This document shows positions 26,481 through 36,394 of a DNA stretch of 58,632 nt, piece by piece; position 1 is the stretch's first letter; each line of letters starts with the position of its first letter. This DNA comes from Paradesulfitobacterium ferrireducens (GTDB lineage Bacteria > Bacillota > Desulfitobacteriia > Desulfitobacteriales > Desulfitobacteriaceae): contig NZ_JAFLRH010000025.1 of NCBI RefSeq assembly GCF_017310645.1, forward strand, positions 1 to 58,632. The letters run 5' to 3'. The notes under the pieces were generated by a model. It was not told the DNA's origin, searched no databases, and saw nothing but the letters and a program-made list of their open reading frames with translations. The translations under genes and the position numbers were made by a program.

Positions 26481-27659
26481 TTAAGGATTGGCATAAACCG
26501 CTATATCCTCGTAGGTTTCCACCTCTACTCGAACGCGTTCCGCCCCGCTCTCTGCGGGCAGAACTTTGACCGCTTCCTCAATCACCTGCGCGCCGGGCAT
26601 AATCTTCGCGTAAACCTGGTTCCGCGCCCGCTCCTCGGCTTCAGCCCTCGCTTCCGCAACAGCCCGTTCATAAGTATTCTGCACTAATTCTTTGTACTTT
26701 ACAGATATAAGTTCGACAGGAAAACGCCAATTCCTCCAGGCCAAAAGCGGTCTGCTTTCCACTTCTTTATCCGCTTGGGCATACGGTGACTCAGGTGTCG
26801 TTACCATTATGACTCGGGAACCAAATTTTATACCAAAGCCTTCGGCTATATTCCCGCTCTCTTCAACCTTTGTTTCTGCAAGCGGTACTTTTTCTTCGGC
26901 ACTATACCATACCCTTCCCCTGACAAATCCTTTGGCTGCTGTTTTCTGGGCACTTGCCGGAATGCCGGGTCCAGCCGGTACCGGAGCTTGAACAATGAGA
27001 ACTTGTCCTGCTCTTACTGTTTCCCCTTCATGAACTTGCGGCACTCCCTGAATCACCATAATCTCACGGATCAATCCCGCTTTGGCTGCGACCAAATTCC
27101 CGGCTTCTTTCGGTACAACCGGGCGGATCTTTTCCACAATGCTAATGTTCACATGGGTTCCGTGGCGTTCGATCCCTATCCAGGCAGCGTCAGGCGTTTG
27201 TTCCTGCAAAGCCTTGGCGATCGCGTTAAGATCCAAGCTTCGATGCCAGATCCACTTCTTGAGCCCAAGAGTTTCCGCTTGTTGAATGAGCATGTCCCCG
27301 GGAACATTGTTATTGCCGCTGACTGTAACCGACAGTACCATCTGAGATAAGACACTGACCGTAATCACGATCAACGCCGCCCCAGCCAATAAACCTTTGC
27401 GCCGCCACCAGCGCCTGAAAATAAAGGGCAGGCCGTATTTGGCCATAATGCGTACTCTGGTATGGCTTACCCTCGCCGGACGCCGCAGTTTGGGAAAGTC
27501 CTCCAGTTTAATCCGGCCTTTCAGCCCTCGCTCCGACCTCTGGGCGTGGTACAAGACAACTTTTTCTTTGACAGCCTCGTTAATAAAACGGGAAATGTCA
27601 TTTCCCTGCGCCAAAAAGTATAATTGTCCATACAAAAAAGCGCGCATCTTCTTAACCAT
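26481..27659 (-). CDS. yqfD: sporulation protein YqfD
   Basis: A stage IV sporulation family protein, 392 residues, one TM helix near 85-105 (GLLAGAALIVITVSVLSQMV) and a large outside domain with a FtsQ/POTRA-like start (VTVSGNNNVPGDMLIQQAE). ATG 27659 has GGAGGTG 9 nt upstream and overlaps the yqfC stop by 8 bp, so the two are coupled. Ala/Glu-rich coiled coil near the C-terminus. Confidence 0.9.
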   Translation of the reverse strand: MVKKMRAFLYGQLYFLAQGNDISRFINEAVKEKVVLYHAQRSERGLKGRIKLEDFPKLRRPARVSHTRVRIMAKYGLPFIFRRWWRRKGLLAGAALIVITVSVLSQMVLSVTVSGNNNVPGDMLIQQAETLGLKKWIWHRSLDLNAIAKALQEQTPDAAWIGIERHGTHVNISIVEKIRPVVPKEAGNLVAAKAGLIREIMVIQGVPQVHEGETVRAGQVLIVQAPVPAGPGIPASAQKTAAKGFVRGRVWYSAEEKVPLAETKVEESGNIAEGFGIKFGSRVIMVTTPESPYAQADKEVESRPLLAWRNWRFPVELISVKYKELVQNTYERAVAEARAEAEERARNQVYAKIMPGAQVIEEAVKVLPAESGAERVRVEVETYEDIAVYANP

Positions 27660-27939
27660 TACCCGCTTCACCTCCGACATAGGTAAGAGAGATCAGCTTG
27701 CCTTCGATGTGTAGTTCCGTCGCTAAAATCGTTTTGAGCACGAATTTCCGTCCGTTCATGCTAAGTTCCCCTATCGAAGTATCAAGCTTAATCTCATCCG
27801 GGGTAAACACAATAATTGCTCCATAGTTTTCAACCAAAATCTGTTCCCGGCCGGTAATCGTAATTTTCGGTCCCTCTGCAACGACATCAGGCGGAAATTC
27901 CAAAGCATCCCCCACGCTTTTAGAAAGCTTATCTAACAT
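27652..27939 (-). CDS. yqfC: sporulation protein YqfC
   Basis: 95 residues, beta-rich, matching YqfC (ITITGREQILVENYGAIIVF). ATG 27939 lies 9 nt after GGAGG; ATG 27945 is only 3 nt away. It is coupled to yqfD. Made in the mother cell under sigma-E in Bacillus; that control was not verified here. Confidence 0.88.
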   Translation of the reverse strand: MLDKLSKSVGDALEFPPDVVAEGPKITITGREQILVENYGAIIVFTPDEIKLDTSIGELSMNGRKFVLKTILATELHIEGKLISLTYVGGEAGNG

Positions 27940-28001
27940 CCTCATATTCCTCCCTCGCTTTAACTGGTGGACTTTCGGAAATATGTCAAACCCAAGAGAG
28001 G

Positions 28002-28042
28002 AAAAAAAACCCTCCCTTGATTACATGTTTATGAAGGGAGGG
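28002..28042 (-). terminator. rho-independent terminator after yqeY
   Basis: CCCTCCCTT (28010-28018) pairs with AAGGGAGGG (28034-28042); on the minus strand eight T residues follow (28009-28002). It separates rpsU-yqeY from yqfCD. Confidence 0.93.
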
Positions 28043-28141
28043 GTGGGATTAGTACAAGCCTAAATTAAAGACCCGGCCAGATAAATCCGGCCGGATCCCT
28101 TTCCTGCAGAAAATTAAGTTGAAGCCAAAACATATCCTAGG

Positions 28142-28594
28142 CTAGCTGCCAAGCAGTTCACGCACAATTTGGTTTACAAGCTTGCCATCGGCGCGACCCT
28201 TGGTCTTGGGAGTCAAAGCTCCCATCACTTTGCCCAAATCTTTGGGGCCTTGGGCCCCTACACTTTGAATGGTTTCTTGGGCAAGCCGGCGAATTTCCCC
28301 TTCCGAAAGCTGTTGAGGAAGATATTCCATCAGGACTGCAATTTCTTCTTCCAATTCTTTCACTTTCTCGGGGCGCTCAGCCTTCGTAAATTCGGCGATA
28401 GCATCACGGCGCATCTTCACTTCGCGTGCCAAAACCTCAATCACTTGCTCATCATTAAATTCTTGCTTTTTATCTATTTCTGAGTTCTTGATGGCAGCCC
28501 GAGCCATGCGGATTACGGAAAGCCTTACCTTCCCCTCCTCTTTGGCCTTCATGGCAGCCTTCATATCCTCAACAAGTCGATCTTTAAGGGACAA
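28142..28594 (-). CDS. yqeY: GatB/YqeY domain protein
   Basis: 150 residues, helical, with the tail domain of GatB (KGRADGKLVNQIVRELL). It probably binds tRNA; its role in the cell is not settled. TTG 28594 with AAGGAG upstream. It follows rpsU by 14 bp, as in Bacillus. Confidence 0.93.
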   Translation of the reverse strand: MSLKDRLVEDMKAAMKAKEEGKVRLSVIRMARAAIKNSEIDKKQEFNDEQVIEVLAREVKMRRDAIAEFTKAERPEKVKELEEEIAVLMEYLPQQLSEGEIRRLAQETIQSVGAQGPKDLGKVMGALTPKTKGRADGKLVNQIVRELLGS

Positions 28595-28608
28595 TCGTGA
28601 GCCACTCC

Positions 28609-28785
28609 TTACTTGAACTTGCGTTTACGCGCAGCTTCGGATTTTTTCTTGCGGCGTACACTCGGTTTTTCGTAATGTTCATGTTTACGAGCTTCCGATA
28701 AAACACCCGAACGCTGACAAGTACGCTTGAACCGGCGGAGTGCGCTATCCAGGGATTCGTTCTTACCGACCTTGATCTCACTCAT
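28609..28785 (-). CDS. rpsU: 30S ribosomal protein S21
   Basis: 58 residues, very basic C-terminus ([13 protein letters not shown]). ATG 28785 is preceded by GAGGGAGG. Core: [20 protein letters not shown]. Confidence 0.97.
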   Translation of the reverse strand: MSEIKVGKNESLDSALRRFKRTCQRSGVLSEARKHEHYEKPSVRRKKKSEAARKRKFK

Positions 28786-28859
28786 TCTTATCCCTCCCTC
28801 CACTGGCTCGTCAAAAGTACACATTTTTGATTATACTGGATGAACTTGGTTGAGTCAAG

Positions 28860-29204
28860 TTATCCTAGCTTCGTACCCAGCTTTTGCCCTCCTAATAAGT
28901 GAAAATGCAAATGCGGCACCACTTGACCTCCATCTGAACCGATATTCGTAATTACTCTGTACCCTGATTCGGCCACTCCGTGTTCAGCTGCTAGTTTTTT
29001 GACAACGCTTAGCAAGCGGCCCATTAAACCTTCGTCTTCAACAGCAACTTCATTTAAGTCTTTAATATGTTTTTTAGGAATAACCAGTAAATGTACCGGA
29101 GCTAAAGGGGCAATATCTTTGAAGGCAATCAGGTCTTGGTCTTCATATACCACCTCGCTTGGAATCTCATGGTTTACGATTTTACAGAAAATACAGTCTG
29201 ACAC
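28860..29204 (-). CDS. HIT-family nucleotide hydrolase
   Basis: A histidine-triad protein of about 114 residues with GQVVPHLHFHLLGG near the C-terminus and CIFCKIVNHEIPSEVVYEDQ at the start. GTG 29204 is chosen with GGGG upstream; a longer reading adds 12 residues not seen in the family. Likely an adenosine phosphoramidase. Confidence 0.93.
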   Translation of the reverse strand: MSDCIFCKIVNHEIPSEVVYEDQDLIAFKDIAPLAPVHLLVIPKKHIKDLNEVAVEDEGLMGRLLSVVKKLAAEHGVAESGYRVITNIGSDGGQVVPHLHFHLLGGQKLGTKLG

Positions 29205-29273
29205 TTTGATTATTCCCCTTTCTATGTATATTACAGACACCTTTGCTTGGTGCCCGCGCTTGGTTATTCGTCT

Positions 29274-30632
29274 TTAAGAGTTAATTTCCTCCTTGAGATG
29301 ATCCCTGTCCAAAATAATCTGCACGAGTTCCCCGCTGCGCCAGGACTGCCCGTTGGCGCGTGGCGGCAAATACACGTCCAGATAGTTGCCGGTATGGCCG
29401 GAGGCAATGCCTTGTTCATCCACGCGTTCGATCAAAACCTCGGCTTCGCGACCGAGAAAGCGCTTGACATAGGTCTCATGGCTTGCCTTAGCGACAGTGA
29501 GCATTGCTTTCACCCGTTCTTCCTTCACGCGGTTCGGAATTTGGTCGGGATAGCCTGCCGCCGGAGTCCCTTCTCTCCGGGAATAAGGAAAAACGTGGAT
29601 ATTGGCAAAACCGCAACTCTCGACAAAAGCTAGGGCCTCCCGGTGATCCCGCTCACTCTCTCCCGGAAAACCGACAATGACATCCGTAGTTACTGCCACA
29701 TCGGGAATATGCTGAAACAGCTTATCCAGCAACTCCTTGTATTCGCCCAGGGTATACGGGCGCTGCATACGGGCAAGTACGGCATCACTGCCGCTCTGTA
29801 AGGGGATATGCAAGTGCGGGCACACCACCGGAGAAGAAAATATGCTTTCCAGCAAGGCCGGGGTAAATTCCATCGGCTCGATTGAACTCAGGCGCAGCCT
29901 TTTTAAGCCTTTAATCTGCACCAGTTCCCGCACCAGGCGCGCTAAATTCCAGTTCCCGTCCAAATCCTGGCCATAGGCACCGGTGTGGATTCCAGTGAGC
30001 ACAATCTCCTTATACCCGGCTTGAACCAGCTTCTCAGCCTCCGCCAGGGCATTTTGGGGGAGACGGCTGCGCACAGGCCCGCGGGCATAGGGTATAATGC
30101 AGTAGGTACAGAATTGATTGCACCCTTCCTGAATCTTAAGCATGGCCCGGGTGCGGCTTTCTCCTTCCAGCATCGGCAGCTCTTCAAACTCCTTGACCTG
30201 CCAGATATCGCGTACTGCGCTGTAAGGCCGGCGTGGCCGGTTTGATGCCGGGTCTTCACGCTCTTGGCGCACCTCTTCTATCAAATCGAGAATCCGGTTC
30301 CGGTCCTGGGTGCCGATCACCAGATCCACACCCTCAATCTTCAGAACCTCCCCGGGGGCAGTCTGGGCATAGCAGCCCATCACCACGACGAAGCTGTCCG
30401 GATGAGCCTTAATCATACGGCGAATCACTTGGCGGGACTTGCTGCCCCCGGTGTTGGTCACGGTGCAGGTATTAACTACCACCACATCCGCCCGCCCCGC
30501 ACTCTCCACCACCTCATACCCGGCTGTGCGAAACAACTGGGCCAAGGCCTCGCTTTCAACCTGATTCACTTTGCAGCCCAGCGTCACAAAAGACACGGAA
30601 GGGCGAGCCCGTGCTCCTTCGTTATCTTCCAA
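29274..30632 (-). CDS. mtaB: tRNA t6A37 methylthiotransferase
   Basis: A radical-SAM enzyme that makes ms2t6A37. UPF0004 domain with VTLGCKVNQVES and CYAQTAPGE, radical-SAM cluster CNQFCTYC in the middle, TRAM domain at the end. 452 residues. The prmA-rsmE-mtaB order behind dnaJ is that of Bacillus. Confidence 0.95.
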   Translation of the reverse strand: MEDNEGARARPSVSFVTLGCKVNQVESEALAQLFRTAGYEVVESAGRADVVVVNTCTVTNTGGSKSRQVIRRMIKAHPDSFVVVMGCYAQTAPGEVLKIEGVDLVIGTQDRNRILDLIEEVRQEREDPASNRPRRPYSAVRDIWQVKEFEELPMLEGESRTRAMLKIQEGCNQFCTYCIIPYARGPVRSRLPQNALAEAEKLVQAGYKEIVLTGIHTGAYGQDLDGNWNLARLVRELVQIKGLKRLRLSSIEPMEFTPALLESIFSSPVVCPHLHIPLQSGSDAVLARMQRPYTLGEYKELLDKLFQHIPDVAVTTDVIVGFPGESERDHREALAFVESCGFANIHVFPYSRREGTPAAGYPDQIPNRVKEERVKAMLTVAKASHETYVKRFLGREAEVLIERVDEQGIASGHTGNYLDVYLPPRANGQSWRSGELVQIILDRDHLKEEINS

Positions 30633-30680
30633 GTTGATTCAACCCTCGCATTCAAACAAACTGTTTTCTCTGGTGTTAAG

Positions 30681-30709
30681 GTACTCAGAATTCAGAAGTC
30701 AGGAGTCAG
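30681..30709. repeat. heptamer array, outer left flank of family II copy 1
   Basis: TACTCAGAATTCAGAAGTCAGGAGTCAG-type units, running toward the family II core and opposite in sense to the array at 30889-30925. Confidence 0.8.
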
Positions 30710-30888
30710 AATTATAGTACTCCGGGTTCTTTCATACAGCTCCATCTGGCCGAAAGAATTGCTCTGTAGGTTGGCCGAACAGCGTCAGTCATCCTCGAAC
30801 GGCAAGTAGCATCTGTGGAATCGCCCTCGGCGATGATATCCCCCGGAGATCATCGTCACCGAAGAATTTCGACACCGAAGACTGTCGT
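30710..30888 (-). repeat. family II structured repeat, copy 1
   Basis: A core of about 180 bp. The minus strand holds GGTGACGATGAT, the stem CGATGAT/ATCATCG (30855-30849 with 30837-30831), then TCGCCGAGGGCGA and CGAGGATGACTGACGC. The same blocks, with a compensatory pair change, occur at 51871-52014 on the plus strand. It lies between rsmE and mtaB. Confidence 0.82.
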
Positions 30889-30925
30889 TCCTGACTCCTG
30901 TCTCCTGTCTCCTGACTCCTGATTA
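30889..30925. repeat. heptamer array behind rsmE
   Basis: CTGACTCCTGTCTCCTGTCTCCTG-type units, within 4 bp of the rsmE stop (30929), inverted with respect to 30681-30709. Confidence 0.85.
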
Positions 30926-30928
30926 CTT

Positions 30929-31666
30929 CTACCCCAAGTCTTCCCACTGCACCAGGGCAATAGTCAAGGCGGCCAAAGCTGCTGTCTCCGCGCGCAGGAT
31001 GCGCGGGCCTAAGGTTACAGCCCGGGCCGCAAGATACTCCGAAGCCCAGGTGACTTCCTCCGGCTCAAAGCCCCCCTCCGGCCCAATCAATAGTGCGAGC
31101 GGCAGATTCCGGTCCAATTCTGTCATGACCTGGGTCAAATGGCGCGCTTGTTCAGCCTCGTACGGAATCAGCCACTGGGTTCTTTCCGGCAACACTGCCT
31201 TTAGCTCTGCCCAGTTACTCACCGGGTAAATGACCGGTTCACGCACACGCCGGGACTGTTTGGCCGCTTCAGCCGCGATCTTCTCCCAGCGCTTGACCCG
31301 CTCCCGGGCTTTCTCCCCTTCCAGGCGCATCACGGAGCGTTTGGCGCGCAGGGGTATCAGGCCGGCCATCCCTAATTCCGTCCCTTTCTGCACCACCCAT
31401 TCCAGCTTGTCCCCTTTGGCCAGGCCGGTTACCAAGTACACCGCGGTCTTGGCTTCAACCTCCGGGTAGTGTTCTCCCAGTATCCGGACACTCACGCTTT
31501 CGGGGTAAATCCGCTCCACCTGGCCCAGCCATTCCCCGCCGCTGTTGTCAAAGCCGATTACCTGATCCCCGGGGCCGAGGCGCAGCACCCGGACCAAGTG
31601 CTCTCTTTCCTCGCCCTGGAGCCAGAACAGATGGCGGCCGCGCTCCCTGATTTTGAAACGGTGCAT
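30929..31666 (-). CDS. rsmE: 16S rRNA m3U1498 methyltransferase
   Basis: A SPOUT methyltransferase, 245 residues. N-terminal PUA-like domain; C-terminal knot with LLIGPEGGFEPEE and LGPRILRAETAALAAL. Starts 1 bp past the prmA stop. Confidence 0.95.
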   Translation of the reverse strand: MHRFKIRERGRHLFWLQGEEREHLVRVLRLGPGDQVIGFDNSGGEWLGQVERIYPESVSVRILGEHYPEVEAKTAVYLVTGLAKGDKLEWVVQKGTELGMAGLIPLRAKRSVMRLEGEKARERVKRWEKIAAEAAKQSRRVREPVIYPVSNWAELKAVLPERTQWLIPYEAEQARHLTQVMTELDRNLPLALLIGPEGGFEPEEVTWASEYLAARAVTLGPRILRAETAALAALTIALVQWEDLG

Positions 31667-31667
31667 C

Positions 31668-32594
31668 CTATGCCCACCTCGCCCGGTAAAGTATCCAGCC
31701 CGAATCTTCCGCCCGCTCCACGATCTCTAGTCCGGCGGCCTTGAGCTCTGCTTCCACCTCATCCGCGCGCGTGTCAATTATCCCAGACGCCAGGAACTCT
31801 CCGGCCGGAGCCAGGAGTTGCCGAAGCTCAGGCAAAAGCCTGATAATCACATCCGCAATAATATTGGCCACCACCAGATCAGCCTGCCCGTCAAGTACCT
31901 GGCCCAGATCGCCCCATTCCACTTTCACCGACTCGCCGACCCCGTTTAAGGCCACATTTTCCCGCGCCACTTCGACCGCGACTTTATCGAGATCGACCGC
32001 CTCAACCCGTGCACCCAGCTTGGCCGCGGCAATCGCCAGAATTCCGGAACCTGTGCCCAAGTCAAAGACGCGCTGGCCCGGACGCACGATTTTTTCCAGC
32101 ATCTCCAGGCAGAGCGTAGTCGTCGGGTGCGTACCGGTGCCAAAGGCCATTCCGGGATCCAGTTCGAGCACGATATCCCCGGCCTCTGCCGGAGCTTCCT
32201 CCCAGGTCGGTTTTATAACGAAGTGTTTCCCTATCCGGGCCGGCTTATAATAAGCCTTCCAGGCCGTGGCCCAGTCTTCTTCCCGTAAGGTCATTCCTTT
32301 AACCTGAACCACCCAGTGCGGAAAGTCTTCCAGCAAATGCCGCAAGTCTTGGTCCAGCCGCTTGAGCTTGTCCGCCAAATCTTCGTTTTCCGGCAGGTAC
32401 CCCTTGACCACTGACGTCCCGGTTAAAGCCACTTCCCCAAAGGTATGGTAATCCCAAAGACCTGACTCGATATAATTTTGCAAAAGCTCCGGATCTTCCA
32501 CACTCACTCCGGGGCAGCCTAATTCATAAAAAAGATCGGCAACAGCTTCCTCCCCTTCGGCTGAAACTGTTACCGCCACTTCATGCCAGTTCAT
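31668..32594 (-). CDS. prmA: ribosomal protein L11 methyltransferase
   Basis: Class I SAM methyltransferase for L11; motif [20 protein letters not shown], and [12 protein letters not shown] for the N-P-P-Y-like loop. ATG 32594 has a GGGGTGA about 9 nt upstream, which overlaps the dnaJ stop; a GTG at 32606 is also open. 308 residues. Confidence 0.95.
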   Translation of the reverse strand: MNWHEVAVTVSAEGEEAVADLFYELGCPGVSVEDPELLQNYIESGLWDYHTFGEVALTGTSVVKGYLPENEDLADKLKRLDQDLRHLLEDFPHWVVQVKGMTLREEDWATAWKAYYKPARIGKHFVIKPTWEEAPAEAGDIVLELDPGMAFGTGTHPTTTLCLEMLEKIVRPGQRVFDLGTGSGILAIAAAKLGARVEAVDLDKVAVEVARENVALNGVGESVKVEWGDLGQVLDGQADLVVANIIADVIIRLLPELRQLLAPAGEFLASGIIDTRADEVEAELKAAGLEIVERAEDSGWILYRARWA

Positions 32595-32602
32595 ACCCGC
32601 TT

Positions 32603-33739
32603 TCACCCCATCGCATCGCGTAGGTTTTCTTTAAACTTATCGAACAAGGATTTCTTGCCCATTTGCTGGGTTTCGCTCGTCACCTCACCAAATTCTTTCA
32701 GCAGCTGTTTTTGCTTATCCGTGAGTTTGGTCGGTGTGCTGACAATCACTCGCACATGCTGGTCGCCGCGCCCGCTGCCGCGGCGGTATGGAATCCCATG
32801 TCCTTTGAGCCGGAAGATGGTAGAAGTCTGGGTGCCTTCCGGAACCTTCATTTTGACATTGCCGTCAAGCGTGGGCACTTCCACTTCCGCTCCCAGGGCG
32901 GCCTGCACAAAGGTAATCGGGATTTCGCAATACACATCATTGCCGTCCCGCTCAAAGAACTTATGCGGCTTGACATGGAGCACAATATACAGGTCTCCGG
33001 GCGGTCCTCCGCGGTGCCCGGCCTCTCCGTCCCCGCTCAGGCGCAGGTTCAGCCCGTCTTCGGAGCCTGCGGGCACATTGATCTTGATATTCTTAACCTT
33101 GCGCACGTTTCCCTGCCCGTTGCAGGTGCGGCAAGGACTGGCAATTGTTTTCCCTTCCCCATGACAGGTAGGACAGGTGCGTGCAGTCTGGATCTGCCCA
33201 AACGGGGTGCGCTGGGTTACTCTTACCTGCCCGCTGCCGCCGCACTGGCTGCACGTGCTCGGGTGCGTTCCGGGGGCGGCGCCTGAGCCCTGACAATCAG
33301 GGCAGGTTTCCGCCCGCGGGATTTGAACCTCTTTTTCCACCCCGAATACCGCTTCTTCAAAGGTGACACTCATATCATAGCGCAAATCCGCTCCCCGCTG
33401 CGGGCCGTTGCGGCGTCCGCCGCCGCCCCCGCCGAAGAAAGCGTCAAAAATATCTCCGAAACCGAAATCCCCGAAGCCCCCGCCGCCGAAGCCGCCAAAA
33501 CCTCCGGCTTGGTTGGGGTCCGTGCCGGCATGCCCGAATTGGTCGTAACGCGCTTTCTTTTCTGCGTCACTTAAAACATCATACGCCTCGGAAATCTCTT
33601 TGAATTTTTCTTCAGCCTCTTTATTGCCCGGGTTGACATCCGGATGGTACTGGCGCGCCAGCTTGCGGTAGGCTTGCTTGATCTCTTGTTCGCTGGCACC
33701 CTTGCTTACCCCTAGAACTTCATAATAATCCCGTTTCAT
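32603..33739 (-). CDS. dnaJ: chaperone DnaJ
   Basis: Type I J-protein, 378 residues: J domain with YHPDVNPGN, a Gly/Phe-rich linker, four CxxCxGxG repeats ([32 protein letters not shown]), C-terminal substrate domains. ATG 33739 has GGAGG 6 nt upstream; ATG 33745 is too close. Confidence 0.97.
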   Translation of the reverse strand: MKRDYYEVLGVSKGASEQEIKQAYRKLARQYHPDVNPGNKEAEEKFKEISEAYDVLSDAEKKARYDQFGHAGTDPNQAGGFGGFGGGGFGDFGFGDIFDAFFGGGGGGRRNGPQRGADLRYDMSVTFEEAVFGVEKEVQIPRAETCPDCQGSGAAPGTHPSTCSQCGGSGQVRVTQRTPFGQIQTARTCPTCHGEGKTIASPCRTCNGQGNVRKVKNIKINVPAGSEDGLNLRLSGDGEAGHRGGPPGDLYIVLHVKPHKFFERDGNDVYCEIPITFVQAALGAEVEVPTLDGNVKMKVPEGTQTSTIFRLKGHGIPYRRGSGRGDQHVRVIVSTPTKLTDKQKQLLKEFGEVTSETQQMGKKSLFDKFKENLRDAMG

Positions 33740-33808
33740 ACTCATCCTCCATCACCGGCCCTCAAAGAAAAAACATCTTGTCTAGCATAAAGAAAACTGG
33801 GTTTACCC

Positions 33809-33844
33809 CAAAAAGAGGGGGCACAAAGGATCTTCCTCTGCACC
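33809..33844 (-). terminator. hairpin between dnaK and dnaJ
   Basis: GGCACAAAGGA (33820-33830) pairs with 33834-33844 with three G-U pairs possible on the minus-strand RNA, followed by CCCTCTTTTT. Located 10 bp past dnaK; it probably lowers dnaJ expression relative to dnaK. Confidence 0.65.
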
Positions 33845-33853
33845 CTGCCCGTT

Positions 33854-35692
33854 TTATTTATCTTTATCTACTTCAGTATATTCAGCATCGACCACATTGT
33901 CGTCTGCTTTGCCGCTTGCGGAAGCGGGTTCACCGGGGTTGGGGGGTTGTCCCGGGGCGCCGTGCTGCTGGTACATCTTCTCAATGAACGGATGCAGAAC
34001 CTTGTTCAAAGCTTCCGATTTGGCGTTAATGGCCGCCACGTCTTCCCCGGCAGCCGCTGCTTTAAGCTCTTCGACTGCTTTCTTAATGCTCTCGACTTCA
34101 GCGGCATCTCCTTTGCCTTCAAAGTCTTTTAAGGTCTTCTCCGTCTGATAGGCCAGTGAATCTGCCTGGTTCTTGGCATCAATCAATTCTTTGCGCTTGC
34201 GGTCTTCCTCGGCATGAGCCTCGGCATCCTGGCGCATCTTCTCAATTTCGTCTTTGGAAAGCCCGGTAGAAGAAGTGATGGTTACCTTCTGCTCATTGCC
34301 CGTGGCCATATCCTTGGCCGAGACGTGCACTATCCCGTTGACGTCAATGTCAAACTTGACTTCAATCTGCGGGATTCCCCGGGGCGCCGGCGGAATTCCG
34401 GTCAGTTGGAAGCGGCCTAAGGTCTTGTTATAGGCTGCCATTTCCCGTTCCCCTTGGAGGACATGGATGTCCACCGATGTTTGGTTGTCGGCCGCCGTGG
34501 AGAAAATCTGGCTCTTGGTCGTCGGAATGGTGGTATTGCGGTCAATGATGCGGGTGAACACGCCGCCCAAGGTCTCAATTCCCAGGGACAGCGGCGTGAC
34601 GTCCACCAGGATGATGTCTTTCATTTCCCCGGTTAGCACTCCGCCTTGGATCGCCGCTCCCAGGGCCACAACCTCGTCCGGGTTAACTCCTTTGTGCGGC
34701 TCTTTGCCGCTGACACGCTTGATCGCTTCCTGCACCGCCGGAATCCGGGTGGAACCGCCGACCAAAATTACCTGATGCAGCTGATTCCAGCTCAGTTTCG
34801 CGTCTTCCATCGCCTGGCGGGTGGGGCCCATGGTCGCTTCCACCAAATCCGCCACCAGTTCTTCAAATTTGGCGCGGGTAATGTTCATATCCAAGTGGGC
34901 CGGCCCTTCGGCGGTCATGGTAATAAACGGAAGGTTTACATTGGTGGTGGTGACCCCGGAAAGCTCGATTTTCGCCTTTTCCGCGGCCTCCTTCAGGCGC
35001 TGGAGGGCCACCCGGTCCTTAGACAAATCCACTCCCTGGGATTTTTTAAATTCCGCCACCATATAATCGATCAGGCGCTGGTCAAAGTCGTCTCCGCCCA
35101 AATGGTTGTTGCCGCTGGTGGCTTTGACCTCGACCATGCCCTGGCTCAGTTCCAGAATGGAGACGTCAAAGGTTCCGCCCCCTAAGTCGAAGACCAGCAC
35201 GGTCTGATCCTGCTGTTTATCCAGGCCGTAGGCCAAAGCGGCAGCCGTCGGCTCGTTGATGATCCGCAGAACCTCCAGGCCGGCAATGGTGCCGGCATCC
35301 TTGGTTGCCTGGCGCTGCGCGTCTGTAAAATACGCGGGAACGGTGATCACCGCCTGGCTTACCGTCTGGCCCAAATACGCTTCGGCATCGGTTTTCAACT
35401 TTTGCAGAATCATAGCCGAGATTTCCTGCGGGCTATAATTCTTGCCGTCAATATTTACTTTATGGTCGGAACCCATATGCCTCTTAATAGAAATAACGGT
35501 TTTATCCGGATTGGACACGGCCTGTCTTTTGGCGACTTGGCCGACAAGGCGTTCACCGGTTTTAGAAAAGCCGACGACGGAAGGGGTAATGCGGCTGCCC
35601 TCCGCGTTCGGGATCACGACGGCTTCCCCGCCCTCCATCACAGCCACGCACGAGTTGGTGGTCCCTAAATCAATTCCTATCACTTTACCCAT
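33854..35692 (-). CDS. dnaK: chaperone DnaK (Hsp70)
   Basis: 612 residues: [31 protein letters not shown], the [14 protein letters not shown] loop, [10 protein letters not shown], then the substrate-binding and lid domains with an acidic end. Part of the CIRCE-controlled hrcA-grpE-dnaK-dnaJ operon. Confidence 0.98.
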   Translation of the reverse strand: MGKVIGIDLGTTNSCVAVMEGGEAVVIPNAEGSRITPSVVGFSKTGERLVGQVAKRQAVSNPDKTVISIKRHMGSDHKVNIDGKNYSPQEISAMILQKLKTDAEAYLGQTVSQAVITVPAYFTDAQRQATKDAGTIAGLEVLRIINEPTAAALAYGLDKQQDQTVLVFDLGGGTFDVSILELSQGMVEVKATSGNNHLGGDDFDQRLIDYMVAEFKKSQGVDLSKDRVALQRLKEAAEKAKIELSGVTTTNVNLPFITMTAEGPAHLDMNITRAKFEELVADLVEATMGPTRQAMEDAKLSWNQLHQVILVGGSTRIPAVQEAIKRVSGKEPHKGVNPDEVVALGAAIQGGVLTGEMKDIILVDVTPLSLGIETLGGVFTRIIDRNTTIPTTKSQIFSTAADNQTSVDIHVLQGEREMAAYNKTLGRFQLTGIPPAPRGIPQIEVKFDIDVNGIVHVSAKDMATGNEQKVTITSSTGLSKDEIEKMRQDAEAHAEEDRKRKELIDAKNQADSLAYQTEKTLKDFEGKGDAAEVESIKKAVEELKAAAAGEDVAAINAKSEALNKVLHPFIEKMYQQHGAPGQPPNPGEPASASGKADDNVVDAEYTEVDKDK

Positions 35693-35718
35693 TGTTTTCT
35701 TCCTCCTTAACCTGTACC

Positions 35719-36351
35719 CTAGCCGGAGACTTTGACCATGCTCGGGCGCAAAACTTTATCTTTCAGATAATATCCTTTTTGAACTTCTTCAACGACCGTA
35801 TTGGCCGGATGTTCCTCAGACTCCACTTGCATAATGGCTTCATGAAGGTTCGGGTCAAAGGCCTGACCCACGGCTTCAATGGGGGCGAGTCCTTCCTTGC
35901 CTAAGACATTGTTCAGCTGGCGGAAAATCATCTCTACACCCTGAGCCAGAGGAGAGATATCCTGGCTGTTTTTCGCTGCCTCAAGTGCGCGCTCGAAGTT
36001 GTCGATAACCGGCAGCAGCTCAGCCACTACCCGCTCCGAAGCGTACTTGACGAGTTCTTCCTTTTCCTTAAGGGTTCGCTTGCGGAAGTTGTCAAACTCT
36101 GCCTGCAAGCGCTGCAGCCGGTTATAATAATCTTCCGCCTGAGCTTTGGCTTCTTTCAGCTCGGCTTCAAGCGTCAACGTTCTTTCAAGTGCTTGCTCTC
36201 CCTCTTGACCACCTTGTTCTTGTCTGAGATCCTCTGCGATTTCTTCCCCCGCCGTCTCAGCCTGTACATTTTTCTCCGAATTCTCAGCTTCCGTACTTTC
36301 CGGCTGAACTCTCGGGTTAGACTCCTCTGTTTCCCCGTTCCTAAACCTCAT
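35719..36351 (-). CDS. grpE: nucleotide exchange factor GrpE
   Basis: 210 residues. An acidic disordered N-terminus (about 1-50), a long coiled coil, and the beta-wing with [21 protein letters not shown] and [11 protein letters not shown]. The RBS of ATG 36351 is weak, so the start may be a few codons off. Confidence 0.95.
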   Translation of the reverse strand: MRFRNGETEESNPRVQPESTEAENSEKNVQAETAGEEIAEDLRQEQGGQEGEQALERTLTLEAELKEAKAQAEDYYNRLQRLQAEFDNFRKRTLKEKEELVKYASERVVAELLPVIDNFERALEAAKNSQDISPLAQGVEMIFRQLNNVLGKEGLAPIEAVGQAFDPNLHEAIMQVESEEHPANTVVEEVQKGYYLKDKVLRPSMVKVSG

Positions 36352-36394
36352 TCATTTAACAACTCCGTTTCTTTAAGAAAACTAAGCTTCCCGG

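Noticed and set aside
30710..30888. Cis-acting riboswitch for mtaB in family II
   Set aside because: Copy 1 is upstream of mtaB in the sense direction, but copy 2 is antisense to both its neighbours, so a dispersed repeat explains both better.
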